Assembly (NCBI RefSeq): GCF_009296025.1
Contig: NZ_CP045178.1
Coordinates: 2,728,001 to 2,792,000 of the forward strand
From: Streptomyces tsukubensis
Lineage (GTDB): Bacteria > Actinomycetota > Actinomycetes > Streptomycetales > Streptomycetaceae
Direction: 5' to 3'
DNA length: 64,000 nucleotides
Made by a program: the position numbers and the translations under genes
Shown here: positions 53,004-61,800 of the stretch, piece by piece
Layout of the letters: each line of letters opens with the position of its first letter
How positions within the stretch are numbered: position 1 is the stretch's first letter
Notes under the pieces: generated by a model
The model's input: the letters and a program-made list of their open reading frames with translations, nothing else
What the model was told of the DNA's origin: nothing
The model's database searches: none

Positions 53004-53145
53004 CGAAGCTCTTCGTCTGTGCGGTGATCTCGGGGCCGGGCCGGCGGATGCCTGGGCGGCCACAGGGTCTTCCATCAGGACAGAACCCGCGCGACGACCG
53101 GGGTTCCTCTTCGGGGATCAGGCCGGGGCGCGCGGGTCCTGTGGG

Positions 53146-53538
53146 TCATTTCGCGGTGAAGCCGCCCCCGCCTCGGGTGCGTGGGCCGGGGTGGCCCGTT
53201 TCTCGCGGCCGCAGGCCTTCGAGCAGGCCCTGGAGGCCGTCGGTGATGGCGGACACGCTCGCCGCCCGTTGTTCCTGTAGGGCCTGGTTCGCGCTGTCGA
53301 CCGCCTTGATGACCAGGTCGGAGAGGGTTTCCGCATCGGCGGGATCGATCACGGAGGGGTCGATGCGCAGCGAGACTATCCGGCCCTCGCCGGAGACCGT
53401 CGCCGTGACCAGGCCGTCGCCACCGTAGCCGGTGGCCTGGATTTTCGAGAGGTCCTGCTCGACGCCCGCCACTTCGCCCTCCATACGGCGGGCTTGGCCG
53501 GCCAGCGCGGCGAAGTCGATCTGACCGGAGTCGGTCAT
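53146..53538 (-). CDS. YbaB/EbfC-family protein in the T7SS block
   Basis: This is a 130-residue protein. The N-terminus (IDFAALAGQARRMEGEVAGV, then EQDLSKIQATGYGGDGLVTA) and the beta-rich VTATVSGEGRIVSLRIDPSV followed by DLVIKAVDSANQALQEQ match the YbaB/EbfC fold. True YbaB is a nucleoid-associated DNA-binding dimer. Copies next to EccC genes in actinobacteria may instead be accessory or chaperone-like proteins. ATG 53538 has AAGGA 10 bases upstream. It lies 142 bases before eccC in the same direction and is probably co-transcribed. The Gly-rich tail (RGGGGF) is not part of the fold. Confidence 0.85.
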   Translation of the reverse strand: MTDSGQIDFAALAGQARRMEGEVAGVEQDLSKIQATGYGGDGLVTATVSGEGRIVSLRIDPSVIDPADAETLSDLVIKAVDSANQALQEQRAASVSAITDGLQGLLEGLRPRETGHPGPRTRGGGGFTAK

Positions 53539-53615
53539 GGCGTCACGTTCCTTGCGTTGAGGGGTGGTGGCGTGGTGGCCGCCGCGGGCCCCGGGCCGGT
53601 GGCTGCCGCCGGGTG

Positions 53616-54203
53616 TCAGAGGTGGGAGTTCGAGGCCCACACCTGCTTTTGACCGGACTTGACGACGAGGTTGCCGTCGGGCTTGATCGTCAGGGTGGCG
53701 TCGGTGAAGCCGTCGGCGTTCGAAGCCCAGATGGGGTAGCGGGCGGCGTTGTAGACGACGAGGTTGCCGTCGTTCTGGAAGACGGCGAAGTTGCCTTTGC
53801 CGGAGACGACGGGAGACCAGATCGCCCGCTTTTCCTTCTGGTCGTAGAGCACGAGGTTGCCGTCGGTCTGCATGCTCAGCTTGACCCTGGCGGCCTTCCA
53901 GGACGTGCCGGGGTTCAGCGTCGCGACCGGCTGGATGACGAGGGGCGCCTCTGTCGACGTACCCGCCTTCGTGTCCACATGGCCCGACGTGGTGCCCGTG
54001 CCCTTCCCGGCCCCCGGGGTCCTGCCCGGGAGGGTCGCACCTGCCGACTGATCGGCGGCGCCAGGAGACGCGCTGCCGGAGGGCATCCCCGACGGATAGC
54101 CGGACGCGCCCCGGTCCCCCTGGGACTTGGTCAGCTCGGGGCTCTTGCCCTTCTTGCCGTGCTTCTTGGCCTCCGCCGACGCCGATTCCAGTCCTTCCGG
54201 CAC
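53616..54203 (-). CDS. Bulb-type (mannose-binding) lectin domain protein, probably the C-terminal part of a frameshifted gene
   Basis: As an isolated frame from GTG 54203 this gives 195 residues. They comprise a Lys/Gly/Ser/Thr linker (SAEAKKHGKKGKSPEL onward) and a C-terminal B-lectin beta-prism with three QxDxNxVxY-like sites: MQTDGNLVLYD, FQNDGNLVVYN and IKPDGNLVV. The third has lost the Tyr. Such domains bind mannose-type sugars. The frame lacks a signal peptide or membrane helix. However, it stays open upstream to about 54279, overlapping the membrane-protein frame, and one base fewer in a run of four C (54262-54265 or 54271-54274) would fuse the two, giving a membrane-anchored lectin. 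Confidence 0.8.
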   Translation of the reverse strand: MPEGLESASAEAKKHGKKGKSPELTKSQGDRGASGYPSGMPSGSASPGAADQSAGATLPGRTPGAGKGTGTTSGHVDTKAGTSTEAPLVIQPVATLNPGTSWKAARVKLSMQTDGNLVLYDQKEKRAIWSPVVSGKGNFAVFQNDGNLVVYNAARYPIWASNADGFTDATLTIKPDGNLVVKSGQKQVWASNSHL

Positions 54204-54225
54204 GTGGAGTTGCCCGTTATTCGAA

Positions 54226-54870
54226 TCAACCGCGCCGGTCAGGTGGTCCGAGGCCTGATTGCCCCGCCGACCCCTTGTCGCGGGTCAGGAACGGCAGGGC
54301 GATCAGGGCCACCGCCACGACACCCACGACGGCCGACAGCACCTTGGTCCGACGGCTGAGCGACCGACGGCCACCTGATGGCGCCTGCGGCTCCCCCGGC
54401 TCATCGCCGTCCTGCCCGGCCGGGCGGTCGGGTCGGTCGGGCGGACCCGTCAGGCCAGACCGGCCCGACAGGTTCCGGGCACCGGCGGCGTCCGGGGTCC
54501 GCCGCGTACTCGCGGGGCCGGGGACGGCCGCGGTCACTGCGCTGTCCGGGGCGCCGTTCCTGGACGCAGCGGGGCCCGCGCCCGGCTTTGACCGCCTGGA
54601 CAGCCCGTTACGGTCCGTGCCCGGTGCAGGGGGCGACGGCACGGGGCCCGTGGGTCCCGCGCCGACGGCCGACTCCGAGGTGGACGCCGCGTCCGTACGG
54701 GGGCCGCCCGGACGCTCGGCGTCCGCGCGGGTTCTGCTGCCGGGGCGCGGTCGGAGCGACGACCCCGGCTTCCGCCGTCCGGCCGCGTCGGCGGCGGGCG
54801 CGGCGGGGCCGGTGGGGCCGGTCGCTCCAGGGCGTATCGCGTCGTCCCCGTCCGTACCCCCGGCGGTCAC
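54226..54870 (-). CDS. Disordered single-pass membrane protein, likely N-terminal half of the lectin protein
   Basis: This 214-residue frame starts at GTG 54870 (GGGAGG 5 bases upstream). Some 165 Pro/Gly/Ala/Arg-rich residues are followed by a basic flank (RRSLSRRTK) and one membrane helix (VLSAVVGVVAVALIALPFL). Only a short tail remains before the stop at 54226. The topology (long cytoplasmic tail, then helix, then nothing outside) is odd for a complete protein. The adjacent +1 frame continues QASDHLTGAVDSNNGQLHVP into the lectin. I infer a single-base frameshift, real or a sequencing error. Confidence 0.72.
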   Translation of the reverse strand: MTAGGTDGDDAIRPGATGPTGPAAPAADAAGRRKPGSSLRPRPGSRTRADAERPGGPRTDAASTSESAVGAGPTGPVPSPPAPGTDRNGLSRRSKPGAGPAASRNGAPDSAVTAAVPGPASTRRTPDAAGARNLSGRSGLTGPPDRPDRPAGQDGDEPGEPQAPSGGRRSLSRRTKVLSAVVGVVAVALIALPFLTRDKGSAGQSGLGPPDRRG

Positions 54871-54973
54871 AGGCCCTCCCCGCGGGCCGGGCTGACGACA
54901 CTCCGCTCCTCACCGGACCGGGCGCCTGTCGCCGCCCGGTCCGGGGCATGGCGGGATGGTGCTGTCGTACTGG

Positions 54974-55510
54974 TCATCGTCCGTGCTCCTCTGCGCTGTT
55001 CTCGTTCGGAAATCGTCGGCGTCGGCCGTGGGGGGAGTGCTCGGCCGCCGCTCGGAGCGGCGTCGAGGCCGGCGAGCGGCGGACCGCCACCGGCCGGTCT
55101 CGGTGTCCCGGCGGCGGGCTGTCGTCAGGTTCAGCAGGACGAGGGGCCGCACGCGCCCGTGGTGTGAGGCGCGCGACGACCGAAGCGGGGAGCCGGCCCC
55201 CGTTCCGGGCGATTTCGTCCCGCAGTGTGATGTCGTCGCCGCAGCCGCAGCCGCAGCCGCGGCCGAGGACGATCCGCGGTTCTTCGTTACGGAAGACGGC
55301 CTGCGGGTCCAACGCCAGGCCGTCGATCGGACGAGGGCTGTAGGCCGCCGGCCCGCGGATCTGTTCCCCACCGCCCTTCCTGCCGCGTGCCAGTTGGATG
55401 TCGCCGGAGAGACCGTTGCCGTCCTCCTGCGGGTCGTGCAGGTCAAGAACGCGCGACATTCCGTCAGGCTCGGTCACGACCAGGGTGCGGTCGTCGGTCT
55501 CCGCGTGCAT
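54974..55510 (-). CDS. Hypothetical protein with an alternating Cys-Gly motif
   Basis: This is a 178-residue frame from ATG 55510, with GAGGAG 9 bases upstream, a strong signal. The first 110 residues have clear coding codon use: RTLVVTEPDGMSRVLDLHD, then PRPIDGLALDPQAVFRNEEP and IVLGRGCGCGCGDDITLRDE. The four-residue-spaced GCGCGCG might bind metal or be a modification site. After about residue 118 the sequence turns Pro/Arg/Ser-rich. A second frame (ending at 54910) also has good codon use there, so a frameshift or early end is possible. It lies between the giant protein and the lectin gene, all leftward. Confidence 0.6.
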   Translation of the reverse strand: MHAETDDRTLVVTEPDGMSRVLDLHDPQEDGNGLSGDIQLARGRKGGGEQIRGPAAYSPRPIDGLALDPQAVFRNEEPRIVLGRGCGCGCGDDITLRDEIARNGGRLPASVVARLTPRARAAPRPAEPDDSPPPGHRDRPVAVRRSPASTPLRAAAEHSPHGRRRRFPNENSAEEHGR

Positions 55511-55872
55511 TCGGTGCAACTCCTCGGCGGGGTCTACGCGGTCTTCAGTAACCTGTTGTGCTGGTTGCCGACCGGCACCAGCGGGGCCCGCACCCCTGCT
55601 CTCGGGCCGGCCAACGCGTGTCTCTCTCCGCCCACTTCTCCCGGTGGCCCTGTCCGGGTGCCATGGCGGCCTGCTCCCGGTGCCTTCCTCACGGCCCTCT
55701 CCGCCTCGGCCACGCACTGGTCCGCCGGGCCGCCACCGGGCGCACCGCATCCCCGAACACCGGGCGCCGGACGGGGCCCTGGGGGCCATCGCAGTATGGT
55801 ACGCCCGGCTGTGACGGGGCGAGTGATACTGCGGGCCTGGGGGTACGGGATGCGCCAGAAGCGCCCGGGTAC
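55511..55872. other. Intergenic region after the giant protein gene
   Basis: In these 362 bases no coding frame is supported on either strand. The region probably holds the promoter of the Cys-Gly protein and lectin genes. I see no perfect long hairpin. Confidence 0.5.
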
Positions 55873-58800
55873 TCATCCGTCCTCTCCCGGAGCGGGGGGC
55901 GGCGGCTGGGCGTGGAGCCAGGTGATCAGGAAAGGACTCATGAACAGAAGGGTGAACAACTTGTCGGCGAGTTTGCCGAGCGCGCCGATCCCGAAGGTGT
56001 CCACCGCGCCCTGACGGTGGAGCCAGCGGCTGTCGATCAGGCCCAGGATCGCGGTGCGCAGTGCTCCGACGGAGATCGCGTCGATGAGCCCACCGATGAT
56101 CGAGGTGAGGGCGAACAGCGCCGCTCGTCCGCCGACGAGCTTGACGAGCGTGCCGTCCGACGCGCGGGCCCCGAAGATCGCCGACTGCGTCGCGCCGCTC
56201 ACGAAGGACGTCACCGAGCCGGTGACGAGGCTCAGAGCGAATTCGTACATGCCGCCACGCCAGCGGATGGGGCGCTCGTTCGCTCCCCACTCGGTGTTCC
56301 AGCTGTCGTCGTTGGGCCGCCACGTCGGCCACTTCCCGTAGTCGAGGTTGGACCAGTGCACCTTCCAGCCGCCGCGGCCCGCGGCCATGTGCGCGGCGGA
56401 GACGACGCCCTTGCTCAAGGAACTCAGCGTGGCGCCGAACGCGGCCCGCGCCACGTCCAGTCCGGTCAGCGGAGTCCGGCCGCTGGCCCTGACGATCGAC
56501 AGGGCGATCAGGCCGACGACGAAGTCGAGGGCCCATTCGCGGGTCATGTCGACGCCGAGGGACTGGATCGCCTTGCTGAGGAACGGGGTGAGCACCGACT
56601 CGCCCATCGAGGACGGGCCGAACTCCCAGCGGTTGGGCTCAAGCAGTGAGCGGCTCCAGCCGCGGTATTCGTTGTCCCATCCGACGAAGTGGGTCTCCCG
56701 CCCGACGACGCTGCCCACATTGTCCGCGTCGAACTCGGTGATGTAGCCGGCGATGTTGCGGGAGTTGAGGAGCGTGACCCCGTCCCGGCCGTAGCGGCGC
56801 ACCTGCTTGTTGAAGCTGTCGGTCTCCAAGAAGGTTTCGTCCGTCAGTCTGTTCTTCTCGCGGACGATCATGCCGTGGTCGGATTCCTGCCAGACGTTGG
56901 CGTCGAACGGCGTGTCGGTGGTGGGGCTGTAGTCGCGGACGCGGAACAGCCGGTCGGTGAACCGGGCGCGGACCGCGCCGACCGGCTTGGGAGCGGGTAT
57001 CTCCTGGATGATCCGGTCGTCGAGGCTGGTTACGCGGTCCGACCAGCGGGCACCGGGCGCCCAGCGGTCGAGCGGGGCGCCCGTCGCGTCGAACCAGTGC
57101 CGGACACGGTCGTGCACGCCGTCGCCGAACTCCATGACGTTGCCGTGACCGTCGGTCTTGTTCCAGTGCCACACTTCGCTGCCATCCGGTCCCGGGACGC
57201 TCCACGCGTCGACGGCGGCCCCGCCGCCGAGCAGCCGGTGGTCGCGGACGAGGCGTTCGGGGTTCTCGCCCGCGCCGGCCTCCGACCGCCCTCGGCCGGG
57301 GGTGGAGCCCCTGTCCGTGCGGCGGAAGTCCTGGAACGACTCCAGGTCCCAGCCCCACGGGTCGATCTGCCGGTTGAAGGCGGTTTTGCGTGTGCCGTTG
57401 ATGTGCGGGTCGGCCGCGTCGTGCCATGTGGAAGTGGGGGAGCTGCCGTTCGTGGTGCCGATGATCTGTATCCCGCGGGCGCCGCCGGCGGGGTCGGGGA
57501 AGGTGTCGGCCCGGCTGATGACCGTGCCGTGGTGGTCGTACAGGGTCCAGTCGCTGTTGTCGGGGGTGTCGCCGCCGTGCGGGGCCACGCCGTCTTCCGC
57601 GTGGGCGACGCGCGCCACCGGGCGCGGTCGGTGTGCGAGGTGGGTGCCGTCCGTGAAACCGGTGCGGACGGTGTTCCACCGCTTGGCGGCGTCGGGGCTG
57701 TACCAGTCGTCGTCGCCCTGGTCGGTGGTGTGGCGGTCCTGCCATGCGACGGACCTGTCCCCGAAGCCGGCGGGGACGGTGAAATCGGTTCTTACGCCGG
57801 TCCGGTGACCGCGAAGGTCGCCCGCGGACCATGGCAGGTATCCCGCCTCCAGGGGGACGGGGTGCCCGGCCTCGGTGTTCGGCAGTGCCACGTCGCCCAC
57901 TTCGAGTGTCTCGCCGTTGGGCAACGTGCGCGTCTCACGGACGATGTCGCCGTCCTGCGTGACGTAGAACACGGCTTTGTTGCTGGAGGTGAACTGCGTT
58001 CCTGAGGTGCTCGGCCGTCCGGACGCGGACTCCAGGTGCCAGGTCCCCACGCGCAGCCGGTTGTCGTCGGCGAGCCAGGTGTGCCGGCTCAGGTCGGTCC
58101 CACCGATGACGGAATTGGCCCATTCGCGGATGAAGACGGGCGGCCGCTGCTCGGCGAACCGCTCGACGACCAGGTGGTCGCCGTTCTGAAGGGTCTGCGC
58201 GAAGCCGTTGACGTTGCCGTCGGCATGCAGGGAGATGTGGTCGCGCCCGGGGACGCCGTCCTTCCCCATCTGCACCTGGTGGTATCGCCTTACGTCGTGC
58301 AGGCGGGACTGGACGGGGCCGTACTTCCGCTGCACCGTCACGTACCGGCCACTGACCGGGTGACGCATCTGGTCGGCGTAGCCACCGAACCACTTCCCGT
58401 GCCGGGTCCCCCGGGCGATCGGCTGGAACTCGGAGTCGTAACGCACCCAGGTGGCGTTGCGGACACCCTGCGTACCCGGGGTGTTGCCGAGGTCGGCCAG
58501 CACGTGCCCGCCGTCCGTGCCGAGCCGGAAGTGCCTGACCTGGATGCGCCTGCCCGCGAAACTCGTGACGTCGTGGTAACTGCGGGTGCTCTCCGACCAA
58601 TGCCGTTCACCGGAGTTCGTGACCAGGCCGTTCACGTCGAACTCAGTCCACGTGCCGCGCTGGTTGAGGAGCCGGAACATGCCGAGACTCGCGGAGGAGT
58701 GGTGCGCGTCGAGGATGCCGCCCCCGGGCAGCGAACGGCGCTCGAACACGGTGGTGTTGGAGTGGCTGACCAGGTGGACCCGGCCGGCAGCCGCGCCGCC

Positions 58801-61800
58801 CATGTCCACTGTGCCGCCTTCGAACCACTTCCGCGCCGAGGACTCCGGCCGGGGGACGCCGTGCGCGTCCACCGTGACCATCGACCAGGTGGGTTCGCCC
58901 TGGACCGGGTAGGTGATCTCGAAGTAGCGATTCGGGTCCGCCTCCCGGCCCCGGAAGATGTTGACGCGCTGGAACTCCAGGCGCCCGGCGGCGTCGAACC
59001 GCCGGAACTCGCCCCTGCGGACACCGGCCCTCATGATCCGCCACCCGCCGCCGGGTTCCGGATACGCCTGGCTGCCGGGCAGTTCGTCGAGGTTGCCGTC
59101 CAGGACCCGCGGATTGTCCGATGTGGTGTCGAGGAGCTGTGACAGCGCCGGATCATCGATCCGCGCGTCACCGAGCCGGATGGCGCTGAACCGGTGTGCG
59201 CCGGCGCCGTCGGCGACATCGAGGACGCTGATCTCTCCGCCGTCGTGCGCCATTCGCCGCTCGGTCACGCTGTGTTCCAGCCGTCCGTGGGCGTCGAAGA
59301 GGCGGAAGCCGCTGTCGCTCTGTACGTGGAAGCCGGCGTCGCCGGCGTCGCGGTCGCGTGCTCGTACGACGTGCGGCTGCTGGTTCAGTTCCCCGTCGAG
59401 CAGGTGGTGCGCGCCGCCGGGGAACACCCGGATGTTCTCGGGGAGGTGGACGCCTCCGGCGTCGGTCAGACGCTGGGCTTCGAATTCGTGAGTGCCGTCG
59501 GCGGCGTGGGCCCGGACCGTTGTCGGGTCATCGATTCGCAGTCCGCCGCCCTGCCGGACACCGGCGTCGATCCGCAGATCGCCGCCGTCCGGGCCTCTGA
59601 GGGTCGCCGTCGGCAGGGCGGGCCCGGCACCGGCCTCCCCCGCCGCCGGAGCGGGGAAGAAGACGAAGCGACGCGTCGGAGCACCCGCGGGATCACGCAG
59701 CTCCACGACATCGAAGCGGTGCGTGCCCCGCGCGTCGACCACGACGTGGCCGTCGCCGCCGACGACCCGAAAGCCGAGGCCGTCAAGTGCGGTCTGCGGC
59801 ACGGCGTGCGCGTCCAGAACCGGGGCGAGTTCCGCGTCGACGAGCGTCGTGCCCCGCGCGTCGGTCCTCACGTACCGGCCGTCGAACGGCCCGCCCCGCA
59901 CGTGGACGGCCGCATACGTGGAGGCGCCGTCGAGCCCGTACGCGGTGAACGACCCGCTGGGCCCGGTGAGCCGCAGCTCGCCGCCGGCCCGGGTGACCGT
60001 GGTGCTCTCGTCGATCTCCCCGTCACGGTCGCTCGGATGCGCCGATGGAGCGTCCGGGGTGGCGACGGGCGTGTGTACGAACTGTCCGCGTGCCGTTCCG
60101 CCGGACGTCAGCTCCACGACGTGGTGCGTGTGCCGGCCGTCCTGATCCACGAGGATGTCGCCGCCGGGGTGCCGCACCAGGTAGCCGGTGGGCTGCGGCA
60201 GGACACTCGTGTCCGCCACGACCTGCCCGTTGCCTCGCGAGAGCCGCGGCTCCCCGCCGTCGCCGGAGAGACGGATGAAGCCGCCGGGCACCCCGTCGGC
60301 GCCCACGATCGGCAGTGCGGTGTGGGAGAACTCGCCGCGCCGGGTATGCACACTCGCGCGATTCCCACCCCGGGGTGTGACGTGCAGTGTGCCGTCCACG
60401 GCGGAGACCGCGGTCTCTCCCAGTGTCCCGCCGTCCTCGCCGCGTGGAGCGGGCAGCGGTTCACCGGCGCCGGGCCGTGTGAAGACGTACTGTCCGGTCC
60501 GGTCGCCGTCGGCGTCCGTGAGCGCGACGACGTCGTGCACACGAGCGCCGTCCGCGTCGACGTGGAAAAGCTTGCCCGGGTACTCGATCCGGTACTCGCC
60601 GCCGAGCTGCGGGACGACACGGCCGCCCGGGACCGCCCCACCCCGTGCGTCGGCCAGCCGCGGCGGCCCCGCACCGTCCGGCAGGCGGATGAAGCCGCCA
60701 GGCACGGCCGGGTCTTCGACCCCGGTGAGGGGCAGCGCGTGGTGCGAGAACCGACCGTCCGCACCGAAGACCCGCACGCTCGGGCCGGTACCGGCCTGGA
60801 GGACGTGGAAGACGCCGTGGGCTCCGGGCGGTGTGGTGACACTGCCCAGCAAGGTGGTGGCGTCGTCGCGGACGAGGGTGTGCGGTCCGCCGTCTTCGGG
60901 AGTCATGACGTACGCCGGCAGTGGACGGTCGTCGGAGGCGATGAGCCGCAGGCCGGTGTGGGTGGGTGCGCCGGTCACGGGGTCGTACAGCCGGAAGCCG
61001 GTGGCGGTGGGGATGTTGATGCCCGCTTCGCTGATGCGCGCCGGCCGACCGTGTTCGACAGCCCCGCCGTTGGCGTCGAAGTGCCTGATGGCCTGGTTCG
61101 GCTCGTCGACCCGGACGGCGACGAGGGTGCCGTCGGTGAGGGAGATGCGCCGCTCCTCGCCCAGGAGCCGGCTGCCCTCGGCCGTCACCTCGAAGTCCCA
61201 GCGGCGGGTCTCGACGCCGGGCACGACGGTCTGCTCGGCACGGAGCACCTCCGTACCGTCCGGCCTGCGGGCGATGGTCGCTGTCAGGGCGAGTGGACCC
61301 AAGGCGCCGGTGGGACGGACGCGCGTGACGCCGCCCGGCCCGTCGTCGAGCCAGACCTCCACTCGCGCGCCAGGCATTCCCGGCAGCTCGATGACGTGTG
61401 ACGCCGGAGTCGGAGCGGGCGCCGGTGGGGCGAGTTCCTCCAACTCGACGACCTGGGCCGACGTGGCCGCGTGGAACTGGGCGTTGTCGGCGGGGCCGTC
61501 GGGCGGCCCACCGCCGGTGCCCGAACCGCCGGCCGACACGATGATCGCGGCGGGGCGATCCCCCTCGCCCGCGCCACCGTCCGCCCCGCTGCCGTCGTCC
61601 GCCGCCGCGAGGACCTGCCGCCCCACCGGTTCGGCCTGCGCGACATTCCAGGCCACCGCGGGCGCGTCCAGGACCAGCCAGCTCGCGTTGTACTGACTCA
61701 GGTAGGTCAATTTCAGGGTGCCGGAAGTCGACCGTGCTTTTCGGCCGGTCGCCGCTCGCGAGGCGATTGCCTTCAGGAGAGCGACGTCGTCCGAAACACC

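Noticed and set aside
56639..57832. Several 200-740-codon frames antisense or frame-shifted inside the giant gene (for example 56639-57832 minus, 59194-61401 plus)
   Set aside because: The 2708-codon frame is continuous with protein-like composition. The others are shadows produced by high GC.
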